From Catenulispora sp. MAP5-51 (GTDB lineage: Bacteria > Actinomycetota > Actinomycetes > Streptomycetales > Catenulisporaceae), in contig NZ_JBGCCH010000045.1 in NCBI RefSeq assembly GCF_041261205.1, positions 1 to 64,000 on the forward strand: a stretch of 64,000 nt of DNA, in the 5' to 3' direction. Shown one piece after another: positions 22,216-32,282 of this stretch. A model generated the notes under the pieces. It was not told the origin of the DNA, did no database searches, and saw only the letters and a list, made by a program, of their open reading frames with translations. A program made the translations under genes and the position numbers. Position 1 is the stretch's first letter. The number at the start of each line of letters is the position of its first letter.

Positions 22216-23147
22216 GTGCTCCCCGGACCGACACCCGCGCCGAGGTCACGACACTGGCCGCCGAACTGCGCCGCCTGCGCGAACGGGCCGGCCTGAGCTT
22301 CGCGGCGCTCGGCGAGCAGACGCCGTACAGCAGATCGGCATGGCAGCGCTACCTGACGGCGAAGGTCCTGCCGCCGTGGCCGGCGGTGCGCGATCTGTGC
22401 CGCCTGTCCGGGGAGCCGGAGCCGAGGCTGCGAGCCCTGTGGGAACTCGCGGAATCGGCCGACCGGGGACGCGGCGCGGTCATGGCCGAGCCGCCGAAGG
22501 CCGAGTCCGAGTCCGACTCCGACTCCAGGCCCGGGCCCCAGTTCCAGCCCAAGGCCGAGCCCAAGTCCCAGGCCAAGCTCCAGCCCAAGGCCGAGCCCGA
22601 GCCCGATCGCGAGCCGGTCGCCCCGCCATGGCGCAGACGCCGCGTCCGTGTCGGCCTGGCCGTGGCGCTGATCGCGGCAGTCGCCATCGCCGCCGCGGGC
22701 GTGTCCGTGCTGCGCGGCACCGGCACCGGCAGCACACCGAGCCGCACCGTCGCCGGTGCCTTCACCGTGACCTGCACGAGCGGATCATGCACGCCCACCT
22801 GCCACGGCGCTGCCTGCGTCGGCCGGGACCCGGGGCTGACCCTGTGCGGAATCCAAGCGCAACCCCTGCAACAACAGGAGACCCCGACCGGCATCGGCCT
22901 GGACATCCGCTACAACCCTGTGTGTCAGACCGCTTGGGCCCGCTTCTGGAACACCCACGTCGGCGATTCCCTGACCATCACAGCATCCGGCGGACCCGCG
23001 CAGTCTGTCCGCATCGCCGATCCGAAGGAAGCCGACGACTTCTCCTACACACCGATGCTCTTCGTGGCCGGCCCCGGCGTCACGTTGCGAGCGTGCATCA
23101 CCCCTGCCGGAGGAGCGCCTGTCTGCTACACCGACACAGTGTCCTGA
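22212..23147 (+). CDS. Transmembrane XRE regulator with DUF2690 domain
   Basis: 311 residues from ATG 22212, translationally coupled to the upstream regulator. Residues 14-75 form an XRE helix-turn-helix (AELRRLRERAGLSFAALGEQ, YSRSAWQRYL). A Ser/Asp then Lys/Pro/Glu-rich linker with repeated PKAEP units spans about 95-135. One membrane helix lies at about 146-168. The exported part (184-311) matches DUF2690: CTSGSCTPTCHGAACVGRDP, then C, and IRYNPVCQTAWARFWN. DUF2690 is found almost only in actinobacterial membrane-anchored HTH proteins; its ligand is unknown. With its partner it may form a wall-sensing pair. Confidence 0.8.
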   Translation: MSAPRTDTRAEVTTLAAELRRLRERAGLSFAALGEQTPYSRSAWQRYLTAKVLPPWPAVRDLCRLSGEPEPRLRALWELAESADRGRGAVMAEPPKAESESDSDSRPGPQFQPKAEPKSQAKLQPKAEPEPDREPVAPPWRRRRVRVGLAVALIAAVAIAAAGVSVLRGTGTGSTPSRTVAGAFTVTCTSGSCTPTCHGAACVGRDPGLTLCGIQAQPLQQQETPTGIGLDIRYNPVCQTAWARFWNTHVGDSLTITASGGPAQSVRIADPKEADDFSYTPMLFVAGPGVTLRACITPAGGAPVCYTDTVS

Positions 23148-23151
23148 TAGA

Positions 23152-23769
23152 TCAATCCTCATTCAGCGCCTGGCGCCGGTATCGGCCTGGTGCTGAACCA
23201 TAGGCAGCGCGGAAGGCCCGGCTGAACTCGGCAGCGCCGGTGAATCCCCAGCGCGCGCCGATCGCGTGGACCGGCCACAGGCGAAGGCTCGGATCCGCCA
23301 AGTCGGCGCGACAGCATTCCAACCGCCGATGCCGGATCCACGCCGCGATCGTCAGCTCCCTGCTGTGGAACAACCGGTGCAGATGGCCCAGAGAGATGTG
23401 GCAGTGCCCGGCGATCGCGGACGGCGTCAGGTCGGGGTCGCCGAGATTGCCCTCGATGAACGCTTCGATCTTCGCCACCAGCGCTCGGCGGCGGGCTTCG
23501 GGCGCTGCGAGCTCGTCGCCACCGGCCACCTCACTCTTCTCCAGAGCCGAGGCGACGCTCGTGAGATACCGCGCGAGGATGGCGCCCAGTTCGGCATCCG
23601 TCGGCAGCTGGCGCGCGAACAGGGGTTCCAGTCCCGGCGCCCTCAGCGGCAGTGCGGCCTTCGGAAAATGCAGCATGATGACTTTCCCGAGGCCGACGCT
23701 CAAGCTGAGCTGGTAACGCTCGGGGCCGGAGGGCGCCGTCGAGACCGTCATGCTCATGGTCATGCTCAT
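23152..23769 (-). CDS. AraC-family regulator, N-terminally short
   Basis: 205 residues from ATG 23769. Residues 100-205 form a complete AraC/XylS double helix-turn-helix (IEGNLGDPDLTPSAIAGHCH, FHSRELTIAAWIRHRRLECC, ARWGFTGAAEFSRAFRAAYG, APGRYRRQAL). The first 80 residues (VIMLHFPKAALPLRAPGLEP, PTDAELGAILARYLTSVASA) correspond only to the last third of the sensor domain seen in AraC_binding_2 proteins, which usually total about 310-330 residues. Upstream DNA does not encode the missing part in any frame seen. It may be a decayed gene or a short DNA-binding form. Tandem SMTM codons at the start leave the exact start uncertain. Confidence 0.6.
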   Translation of the reverse strand: MSMTMSMTVSTAPSGPERYQLSLSVGLGKVIMLHFPKAALPLRAPGLEPLFARQLPTDAELGAILARYLTSVASALEKSEVAGGDELAAPEARRRALVAKIEAFIEGNLGDPDLTPSAIAGHCHISLGHLHRLFHSRELTIAAWIRHRRLECCRADLADPSLRLWPVHAIGARWGFTGAAEFSRAFRAAYGSAPGRYRRQALNED

Positions 23770-24079
23770 GGCGCCATCTTTCGAAGGCCGACCCGGCGGC
23801 GTCGACACCCCGGCCCGCAATGACTCTGATGCGGGATGCGGGATGTGCTGACCTGCTGGGACGCACGTTCGCGAGACGGCGCGGCGGGACGGCCGCCGCT
23901 CCGCGCCGCCTGTCGGTCGCGAGACCACCTCGCAGTGATCCCGCGACCTACAACCCCCGTTGCCTCGCTGGTGCTGATGATCAGGGTTTCAGGGCGCGCC
24001 GGTGGTGTCGTTGGCGCAGCGTCACCTGTTCATTGGCGACGCGTCGCCGCCCTCGGCTGTCTGAGCGGCCTCAGCTGCC
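23770..24079. other. Intergenic region, no gene seen
   Basis: About 310 bases between the short AraC gene and the end of a pseudogene. It might be expected to hold the missing AraC sensor domain, but none of the six frames shows it. Contains short direct repeats such as GATGCGGGATGCGGGATG near 23829 and CTCAGCTGCCTCAGCTGCC near 24071, with no further feature. Confidence 0.5.
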
Positions 24080-25257
24080 TCAGCTGCCCGGCGTGAAGGA
24101 CACGCCGCGCAGGACGTCGCAGGCCGCCGCGCTCTGCAGCGTCCGGAACTGCGCGCCGGCCGGGGCGGTGGTGGCCGAGGCCTGGTCGGTGACGGTCACC
24201 AGCTTGTTCGGGTCGGCGCCGTAGTCGGACACGCCGCCGACGGAGGTCGTGGTGGCGTACAGGGTGACCGAGCCGTCGGGGTTGGTCTTGCCGGTGAAGT
24301 CGCGGATGCCGTCGACCGCCGGGGTCCAGGGGCGGTTGGTCACGGTGTTGGTCCCGGTCGGCAGGCCCGCGACCGTGTACGGCTGGCCCAGGCCGAGGCC
24401 GGCGTTGAGCGTATAGTCGTACGTCCACGCGCCGTCGACCAGGGGACCACTTCTGGATGCCGACGAGGTTCTGGGCCGCGGCGGCGGTGTAGGTGCCGTT
24501 GCTGTAGGCGTCGTTGCCGTTGCCGTTGCCGTTGCCGGAGTCGGCGACGTAGAGCGTGGTCGGGTTGGCGAACCACAGCGAGCCGAAGTCGGCGGTGTTG
24601 GCCGGCGCGCCGGTGTCCGGGGTCTTGACGGACTTCGCCAGGCCGGTCGGGAAGCCGGTCAGGACGCACATGTCGCCGGCCGGCTGCCCGGTGGCGGGGT
24701 CGTAGGCGTCGGCCTGCGTCGGCAGGGGCGCGCCGGGAACGGGCAGTCCGACGCCGGCCGGGCAGGCCTTCCCGGTGGTGTCGACGAAGTAGACGGTGTC
24801 GATGCCGTTGCTGCCGCTGCCCTTGGTGTAGTACAGCACGTTGTCGTACAGGCCGACTTCGGCGAAGTTGGTGTCCTTGCCGAGCTTGTCAGCCTTCGTG
24901 TACTGCGGCAGCTGCGTGACGCTGAACCCGCCGACCGGCGTCGGGCCCCCGGGACTCTGCGCCTGCTCCGGGACATACGCGGGCTGGATCAGCTGCGCGC
25001 CGGTCCCGAAGATGACGCCGGGGACCGAGGTGCCCTCACCGTTGTTGGAGTTGCCGGCGGTGTAGTACCGGCCGGTGGCTGTAGTGCACCCGACTCACCA
25101 GCAGGTCGCCGGGCACGACCGGGGTCTTGCCGGGCGCGGCCTGCGCGGCCCCGCCGCTCATGGTCACCGCGGCGCAGCTGCCCGCCGCGACGAAGGCGGT
25201 GACCGCGAACGCGACGCGCCGACCGCGGCTCACCGGGCGAGTGGAACGCTCGGACAT
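24080..25257 (-). pseudogene. Secreted propeller-like protein, two frameshifts
   Basis: ATG 25257, with GAGGGAG upstream, starts MSERSTRPVSRGRRVAFAVT, a signal peptide. After PGDLLVSRVHY, near 25085, the frame breaks; the neighbouring frame continues with ATGRYYTAGNSNNGEGTSVP. It breaks again near 24445 inside a CCCC run (after VGIQKWS), and the next frame resumes with LVDGAWTYDYTLNAGLGLGQ and runs to the stop at 24080. Joined, the protein would be about 390 residues with repeated blade-like segments (SLWFANPTTLYVADSG, GSVTLYATTTSVGG), like secreted actinobacterial proteins of unknown function. Two separate shifts argue for a real pseudogene, although sequencing errors in homopolymers are possible. 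Confidence 0.65.
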
Positions 25258-25427
25258 GAGGATCTCCCTCTCACAGCACGAGTGGTCTCGAAGCCGAATG
25301 GCTCCCGAGATCAGACCACCGGCCGAGGCGCGTGACCGGAGCCGCCGGGTGAACCGCCGAGGAAGGGTGGGTGACGTGTTCATGGAAGACAGGAGGCTGA
25401 TATGTGGCGCCCCCCTCGGCCCGGCGG

Positions 25428-25574
25428 CTAACCGATGACCGCGATTCGGGCGCCGATCGCGGCGGTTTGGTCTTCCGCGACGTCGATGCTGATCAGCACG
25501 CCGGCGGCGGGGTAGGGGATCTCGGTGTCGACTTTGTCGGTGGAGACCTCCACCAGCGGCTCGTTGACTGCGTC
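25428..25574 (-). pseudogene. Lipoyl-domain remnant
   Basis: Read on the minus strand from about 25574 to TAG at 25428-25430, the frame gives [20 protein letters not shown], then [20 protein letters not shown] and RIAVIG. This is the second half of a lipoyl domain from a 2-oxoacid dehydrogenase E2 subunit or a free-standing lipoyl carrier, including the lipoylated lysine in STDKVDTE. The first half (the PxLGExVxEGxVxxWL part) is missing; upstream in-frame sequence is unrelated, and no start or ribosome site serves it. Treat as a decayed fragment. Confidence 0.65.
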
Positions 25575-25697
25575 GAAGAATACGTACTCCCTCCATGGCG
25601 CTGCTACCGAGTCTGATCGGGTTTAGGACTAAAGTCCTGGATATACCGGGTCTCCAGACCGAAGCAGCGCCACACCAGGACACAGACACTGAGGGTC

Positions 25698-26538
<841 letters not shown>

Positions 26539-26560
26539 CGAACTGGTGATCGGTGCTCCT

Positions 26561-27334
26561 TCAGCGACCCACGCTCGCGGTCGCGAGAATCCGGCGCGTC
26601 AGGTCGAACACCGGCAACACGCGGACGGCCTCGTCGTGCAGGGATCGCAGGGCGGGACTGTCGCCCGGATCGAGTTCCGCCGCCTCCTCCCACAGCGCGC
26701 GCTCGGGCGGACGCCAGTGCGGCCGATCACTGACCTCGACATCGACGAATCCGGCCCGCTCCAAGGCGGTCCCGGGATCGACCACGCGGATCAGCGCCGG
26801 AACGCGTTCGTCGGAGCGATCGAGCGCTTCCCACATCGTGAGGGCAACGCGTCCGCCCGGCGCGAGGAGCCGGTGCATCTCACGGAACGACGCGTCGTCC
26901 GACTTGAACTGGATCGAGTCGACGCAGACCACGGCGTCGGCCGACGCGGCCGGCAGTCCGGTGTCGGCCAGGTCGCCGACCCGGAACTCGGCGCCGTTGC
27001 CGGTGCTGGTGCCCAGCCGCCGGGCCAGCGCCGTGGCCTGGTCGATCGCCTCGCTGGAGAAGTCGACGCCGGTCAGCCGCGCTCCGGTCCGCCCGGCGAT
27101 CTCCAGCCCGTACCCGCCACGCCCGCACGCCAGATCCACCAGCCGGTCGCCCGGCCGCAAACGCAGGGCCTCGGCCACCTCGCCGATGCCCTCCCAAGGC
27201 AGCAAACTCGACGACAGGAAGTACGCCGGCAACCCCAGATGCCGCCGCTTGACCGCGTCTCCCGGACTCTCCCCGGCCATGTTCGAGTACCACTGATCGA
27301 AGTACTCCGCCGACAGGCGCCGTGGCTCGTTCAT
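26561..27334 (-). CDS. SAM-dependent methyltransferase (class I)
   Basis: 257 residues from ATG 27334, preceded by GGAGGGA. A Rossmann-type SAM domain begins at about residue 63 with VDLACGRGGYGLEIAG (motif I), GVDFSSEAIDQA (motif II, acidic residue binding the ribose) and ADAVVCVDSIQFKSDD (motif IV/post-II). LLAPGGRVALTMWE is the usual strand-5 region. The C-terminal 80 residues resemble ubiE/small-molecule methyltransferases. The acceptor is unknown. The long upstream extension in the same frame has no ribosome site. Confidence 0.8.
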   Translation of the reverse strand: MNEPRRLSAEYFDQWYSNMAGESPGDAVKRRHLGLPAYFLSSSLLPWEGIGEVAEALRLRPGDRLVDLACGRGGYGLEIAGRTGARLTGVDFSSEAIDQATALARRLGTSTGNGAEFRVGDLADTGLPAASADAVVCVDSIQFKSDDASFREMHRLLAPGGRVALTMWEALDRSDERVPALIRVVDPGTALERAGFVDVEVSDRPHWRPPERALWEEAAELDPGDSPALRSLHDEAVRVLPVFDLTRRILATASVGR

Positions 27335-27513
27335 GGCAACGTCCCTCCGTGTCTCGGGCAGGCGAGAAGGCTGCGGCCCTGCTCTCTGTAGCCCTGCTCT
27401 CTCCCTAGCATCTCCACCGGGCCGGAGCCGGCACATCCGTTGCTCGACGACAATGTCGCTACTCCGGCGGTAGTACGGCAGCTCGACGTCGCGTGGCATT
27501 ACCCTGTCTCCTC

Positions 27514-28041
27514 GTGACATCAGCTGATCGTCGGACGACCGGGGTCGTCGAATACCAGATACCGCTCCGGACCGTCGCGTTGTCCGCGGCCTTCTTCGCG
27601 GTGATGACGGCCCTCTTCGCCTACTTCGCCATCGCGGGTCACGGCCCGGCCATCGCCGGCGCGGCGGTGGGGGCGGTGCTCTTCGGCCGTCTCTTCGTCC
27701 GAATCATCGTCCGGGCCGCACTCCGGCGTCCGGCCGTCGTCCTCTCCGGCGAGGGCATGAGGTTCCAATCCGGCAGCCACGTGTCCTGGGACGAGGTCGC
27801 TTCCGTCGCGGTCTTCCCCGGAACATCGGGGGTGGCGTGGAAAGGCTTCATCGGCGTCGAGCTCCGCGACCCGGAGGCCTATCTCGGGCGGATCAGCTAC
27901 AACCACCGCCGCCACGCACGGGCTGGGATCGCCCGCGGCTTCGGACCGATCCGAATGCAGGCCGAGGCGTTCCCGGTGCCGATGGACGAGGTCGTCGCCA
28001 CGATGAGCCGGTTCCATCCCGGCCTGGTCGTCCACGCATAG
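27514..28041 (+). CDS. Membrane protein with PH-like domain, function unknown
   Basis: 175 residues from GTG 27514; a further in-frame GTG at 27493 is possible. TACCCT lies 9 bases upstream, so the message may be leaderless. Two membrane helices span about residues 18-40 and 45-65 (VALSAAFFAVMTALFAYFAI, HGPAIAGAAVGAVLFGRLFV). The C-terminal part (about 75-175) has VVLSGEGMRFQSGSHVSWDE and a WKGFIGVELRDPEAYLGRIS stretch, as in STM3941-type membrane proteins with a PH-like fold. Cytoplasmic side likely for this domain. No neighbour suggests a role. Confidence 0.6.
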   Translation: MTSADRRTTGVVEYQIPLRTVALSAAFFAVMTALFAYFAIAGHGPAIAGAAVGAVLFGRLFVRIIVRAALRRPAVVLSGEGMRFQSGSHVSWDEVASVAVFPGTSGVAWKGFIGVELRDPEAYLGRISYNHRRHARAGIARGFGPIRMQAEAFPVPMDEVVATMSRFHPGLVVHA

Positions 28042-28299
28042 AGCAAGCGCGAAGAGACTCAGTCGTGCAATGCGCTGTTCAACCCCGCGAAGGTCGACGA
28101 CTGCCACGGCAATCGCTTTCACGACTTGTCCGTCGGGCAGGGTCACCAGTGTTCCGCGCGTGATGTACAGCCCGGCTTCGACCGCGCTGTCATCGCCGAG
28201 GGACCCGATGACGCCGGGCGTCAGGGTCGTGGAGCCTGTGATGGTCGCGTCGTAGTGGTCGCCGCCGTTGTCCTGGATCGCGCCGCCGGTCTGGCTGCC

Positions 28300-30738
28300 T
28301 CAGGAACCTGCGAGCACGCCGGTCGCGGAGATCTCCGCCGCGCTCGTCCAGGGGCCGCGGCTGCCGGCTTCGGTGAGGGCTCGCAGGCGCAGGTAGCGGC
28401 CGGTCGCGGAGCCCAGGAACACGGTCTTCGGCGCTGCGGTGTCCGGGAAGGTTCCGGTGGCCACGGCGCTGCCCCAGGCGGTCGGGGAGTCCGAGACGTA
28501 GATCTCGTAGGCGCCGATGCGGCCGTCGGCGTTGCCGTCCTGGCGGGGGAGGTAGCCGACGCCGTCGAGCTGGTGGCGGGCGCCGAGGTCGATCTGGATC
28601 TCGTGGGGGAGGGGGTCCCCCGGCGCCGGAGACCACCGCGAGTGCCAGATCGTGGCGGCGTTGCCGTCGAAGGCGTTGGTGGCCGCTCCGTTCTCGGCGA
28701 CGAGTTCCTGGCTGTCGACGTGGACGAGCTTCCAGCCGGAGACCGGGATGGCCGCGCTGGTGAGCATCGCGTGCAGGGTGATCGGCGCGGGGGTGGTCTG
28801 GTGCAGGTCGAAGACGAGGATCTCGTTGGTCCCGGCCGTGAGCCACTCCGCCGGGCAGTAGAGCCGCTGCTGGGGGCCGATCTCCCAGTACCTGCCGAGG
28901 TTGTGGCCGTTGACCCAGACCACGCCTTTGGTCCATGCGGACAGGTCCAGGTAGGTGTCGCCGGGCGCGGTCAGGGTGAGGGCGGCCTTGAAGAAGATCC
29001 CGGGGCGGTGGGCGTCGGTCACCGTGTTCTTCAGGGTACTGATGAACGTGTCGTCCATCGGCAGCGAGTAGACCTGCCAGCCGGTGAGGGTGCCGGTCAG
29101 CGAGCCGGCGTTCTGGAGGGCGACGGTTTGCAGGATCCCCTTGCGATCGACGATCGCGTGTCCGTAGTTGGTGCGTCCGAGCCCCTCGACCAGGATGTCC
29201 ATCCGGGGACTGCCGCCGATCGCGGTGCCGGTGGGCAATGTCAACGGAGCGTTGGCGGTCGCGATGTTCAAAGCGCTGGTGACGGCGGCCGGGAGGGTCT
29301 GCCGGTACAGGCCTCCGGCGTAGGCGCCGTTGAGGCAGACCGTCGCGTAGTCGTGCACCCACTGGATGGCCAGCTGCCCGCCGGAGTAGCCGGACAGCTG
29401 CTTGCTGTACAGGATGAAGCCGGAGTTCTGCCCGTAGGTCTCCATCGGCTGCGGGTTCACCGTCTGCGCCGCCGGAAGGGGCGCCGGCAGGTTGTCCCAG
29501 ATCGAGGCGTACGCGACCGGGGTGATCTGACCGGTCCCGGAAGCGATCGTCGGGACCGGCGCCGGGACGGCCGGCGGCGGGCTGCTCAGGTACCCCGATA
29601 TCAGGGTGCGGTATTCGCTGTACCGGGGTGTGGCGGCGCCCTGTTCGGTGATCGGGGCGGCATAGTCGTAGCTGGTGATGTCCGGCTGGTAGTCGCCGGA
29701 CTGGTCGTCGGCGTTGGCGCCCGCGAAGAAGCCGAAGCTCGTGCCGCCGTGGACCATGTAGAGGTTGAAGGACAGGCCGGCCGCCATCAGGGCCTTGAGG
29801 GTGCCGGAGATGTCGTTGCCGGTGCCCTGGAACGTGCTGTCGCCCCAGTGCGTCAACCAGCCCGGATAGACCTCTCCGGCCATCGCCGGTACCGCGGGGA
29901 ACGCCTGACGGGCCGACGCGATCTGCGCGGCGTCGCCGCCGGACAGGGCTATCGCACCGCCGGTCACATTCGTCTTGTTGCCCTCCACCTGCGACAGGCC
30001 GTCCTCGGTGTAGAAGGGCCCGGTGATGCCGTTCGCGATCCAGGCCTGCCGGATCTCCTCCAGATAGGCGGCGTCGCTGCCGAAGGACCCGTATTCGTTC
30101 TCGATCTGCACCATCAGGATCGGGCCGCCGGCCGCCGTCATCAGAGGTTTGACGATCGGCGCGAGATGGGCGATGTACCGGTTCACGGCGGCCATGTAGT
30201 GCGGATCGGTGGCGGAGTTCACCCGCAGCTGGACGTCCGGATAAGCCAGCAGGTACGGAGGCAGACCACCGAGATCCCACTCGCCGCAGACATACGGCCC
30301 GCCGCGCAGCAGAACCCACATTCCCTCCTGCTGGCACAGTTGTACGAACGCTGCGATGTCCCGGCGGTCGGTGGTGAAATCGAAGACTCCGGGGGACTCC
30401 TCGATGTAGTTCCACATGACGTAGATCGACACCGCGTTCAGCCCCATGGCCTTCGCCATCTGGATCCGATGACGCCAGTGCTGGACGGGGATGCGCGCCG
30501 GGTGCATCTCGCCGGAGCGGATCTGGAACGGCTTGCCGTTCATCAGGAACGCGCTGCCATCGGGGGCGAACCCGAAGGTCGTGCCGGAGGTCGTACCGGA
30601 CGTGGTAGCGGACGTGGTAGCGGACGTGGTACCGGACGTGGTACCGGAGGCCGTCGCGCCGAGAGCCGGGGTGGCCGACATCGCGGCGGCGGCGCTGAGC
30701 ATGCTGACGGACAGGAAGGAGCGGCGGTTCACGGGCAT
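28300..30738 (-). CDS. Beta-galactosidase, GH35, with C-terminal discoidin-type module
   Basis: 812 residues from ATG 30738. The N-terminus VNRRSFLSVSMLSAAAAMSA is a Tat-type signal (RRxFL), followed by an SGTTSATT repeat linker at residues 31-54. The GH35 domain (about 55-370) has RSGEMHPARIP, GGPYVCGEWDLGGLP and MVQIENEYGSFG, with acid/base E215 and nucleophile E289 (MAGEVYPGW). Jelly-roll domains follow, and residues 690-810 look like an F5/8 type C (CBM32-like) module (NAATIWHSRWS, GRYLRLRAL). The enzyme would release terminal beta-galactose from glycans outside the cell. Last gene of the GH95-GH29-GH35 run, four bases after the GH29 remnant. Confidence 0.87.
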   Translation of the reverse strand: MPVNRRSFLSVSMLSAAAAMSATPALGATASGTTSGTTSATTSATTSGTTSGTTFGFAPDGSAFLMNGKPFQIRSGEMHPARIPVQHWRHRIQMAKAMGLNAVSIYVMWNYIEESPGVFDFTTDRRDIAAFVQLCQQEGMWVLLRGGPYVCGEWDLGGLPPYLLAYPDVQLRVNSATDPHYMAAVNRYIAHLAPIVKPLMTAAGGPILMVQIENEYGSFGSDAAYLEEIRQAWIANGITGPFYTEDGLSQVEGNKTNVTGGAIALSGGDAAQIASARQAFPAVPAMAGEVYPGWLTHWGDSTFQGTGNDISGTLKALMAAGLSFNLYMVHGGTSFGFFAGANADDQSGDYQPDITSYDYAAPITEQGAATPRYSEYRTLISGYLSSPPPAVPAPVPTIASGTGQITPVAYASIWDNLPAPLPAAQTVNPQPMETYGQNSGFILYSKQLSGYSGGQLAIQWVHDYATVCLNGAYAGGLYRQTLPAAVTSALNIATANAPLTLPTGTAIGGSPRMDILVEGLGRTNYGHAIVDRKGILQTVALQNAGSLTGTLTGWQVYSLPMDDTFISTLKNTVTDAHRPGIFFKAALTLTAPGDTYLDLSAWTKGVVWVNGHNLGRYWEIGPQQRLYCPAEWLTAGTNEILVFDLHQTTPAPITLHAMLTSAAIPVSGWKLVHVDSQELVAENGAATNAFDGNAATIWHSRWSPAPGDPLPHEIQIDLGARHQLDGVGYLPRQDGNADGRIGAYEIYVSDSPTAWGSAVATGTFPDTAAPKTVFLGSATGRYLRLRALTEAGSRGPWTSAAEISATGVLAGS
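30581..30652. repeat. 12-bp tandem repeat inside the GH35 gene
   Basis: Six imperfect 12-base units related to GTAGCGGACGTG run from 30581 to 30652. They encode the SGTT/SATT linker between the Tat signal and the GH35 domain, so copy changes would alter linker length in frame. Confidence 0.7.
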
Positions 30739-30742
30739 CTCC

Positions 30743-32245
30743 TCATCGGCTGAGCCATATTGGTGGCCATGGGGTTGTCAGCCGACCTTGGCGAAGGTCC
30801 AGGCCGGGGGAGTGCTCTGCTGGACCAGACCGGTGAGGCCGTTGACGGTGGCGCCGGGTGCTCGCGGTGTGGATGGTCAGCGTCGAGGCGCCGCCGGCGG
30901 TGACGGTGGCCGGGGTGAGGGACGCCGTCGCGCCGGCCGGCAGACCCGAGACGGACAGGGCCACGTTGCCGGCGGTGCCGAGGGTGTTCGCGGTGGTGAT
31001 GGTCGAGGTGGTTCCGGTGCCGGCCGGGACGGAGGCCATCGGCTGGCCGGCCGAGATCGAGAAGTCGTCGGCGGGGGAGAAGACCTGCACTTCGGCCAGC
31101 GACAGGTAGTTGGTCCCGGACAGCTGCACCATCACGTACCGGCCGGTGGTGCCGACGTTCAGCGCGGTCGGTGTCCCGGCCTGGCCGGTCTGGTGGTTCG
31201 ACCAGACGCCGGACTGTGCCGCTTGCTGTCGCGGGGTCAGCGCGGTGGTGAACGGGTTGTCGGAAACGAAGACCCAGTAGTCGCTCAGGCGGTTCGAACA
31301 GCAGTCGGTGCGGTTCCAGAGCGCGATGCTGCCGATCGCCTGCGAGGATCCGAGGTCGGTCTGCCACCAGGCGTCGGCGTCGTCCCCGGTGTGGGAGACC
31401 GAGCCGTCGAAGAAGTCGCCGTCGGTGTTGCCGTCGACGGCGTGGGCCGCGTCGCCGCCGGGCTGGGTGTTCGAGGACTGAGTCGCGGTCGTCCCCGCGG
31501 CCAGGTCCGCGACCCGGCCGTCGTAGTACAGCCCGACCGTCGCGATGGCCGCAGGCAGGGAGCGGGATCCGGTGATCCGCAGCCGTATCTTGGACGTGGT
31601 CACTGGACTGGGCAGCTGCACCAGACGCTGGTAGCCGATGGTGGTGGCGGTGGCTGCCTGCTGCCAGGCGGTGGAGTCGTCGCCGTCGACCACGTTCGCC
31701 GGGTCGTTGCCTGCCGTGCCGGCGGTCCCGGCGTCGTTGCTCGCGGTCGCGCCCCGGGCCAGGTCGGTGGCGAAGGTCGAGGAGATCTTCTGCCCGAACC
31801 CGGCCAGCGCCGCCTCGTCGGCGGCGTCGAAGCGGCCGGACTGGTCCGGCGGCACGTCCAGCAGCAGCTGGTCATGGTGCTTGGCGACCAGGATGACCTT
31901 CTTGAAGCCGGCGTTCTTGAAGTCGTTCGCCCACTGGTCGGTGTCCAGGCTGGTGGGCTGGATCAGGTTCGGCGATTCGGTGCCGTTGCCGACCTCGCTG
32001 CCGGTGTAGGTGTTCGGTCCGAAGTGAACGAAGCCGGTCAGCTCCTCGCGTTGCCAGGCCAGCTGCCTCGCGGTCGGCGTGACCTGCGCCGCCTTGGCCA
32101 GGATCTGCGCCTGGGTGTCGGAGGGGTTGATCGTGACGATCGGGTTCGGCGGCGGGTTGGTGGTGGCGCCGGCGGGACCGGAGCCGATGAGGGAGCCGAG
32201 CAGCGCCGCGGCTGTGGCGGCGGCGAGGAGCAAGCGGTTGCGCAT
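30743..32245 (-). pseudogene. GH29 alpha-L-fucosidase with internal deletion and C-terminal frameshift
   Basis: ATG 32245, with GGAGGT upstream, opens a signal peptide and a GH29 start (ARQLAWQREELTGFVHFGPN, LDTDQWANDFKNAGFKKVIL, VAKHHD at residues 120-125). The next residues are QLLLDVPPDQSGRFDAADEA, which in intact relatives come about 200 residues later, after the catalytic aspartate. The catalytic core is therefore gone, with an in-frame junction near 31870. A discoidin-type F5/8 C region follows (about 165-410) and an Ig-like stretch. Near 30865 the frame shifts; the other frame would end at 30778 with QQSTPPAWTFAKVG. The product can be exported but cannot be an active fucosidase. Confidence 0.7.
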
Positions 32246-32282
32246 GAGTACCTCCACGGTCGGCGAGGTTGCCTTGCGACGG

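Noticed and set aside
28126-30753. An 875-codon plus-strand frame opposite the GH35 gene
   Set aside because: Composition of an antisense frame (VGADAAVGVAVLAGEVADAV type); the minus strand encodes complete GH35 motifs.
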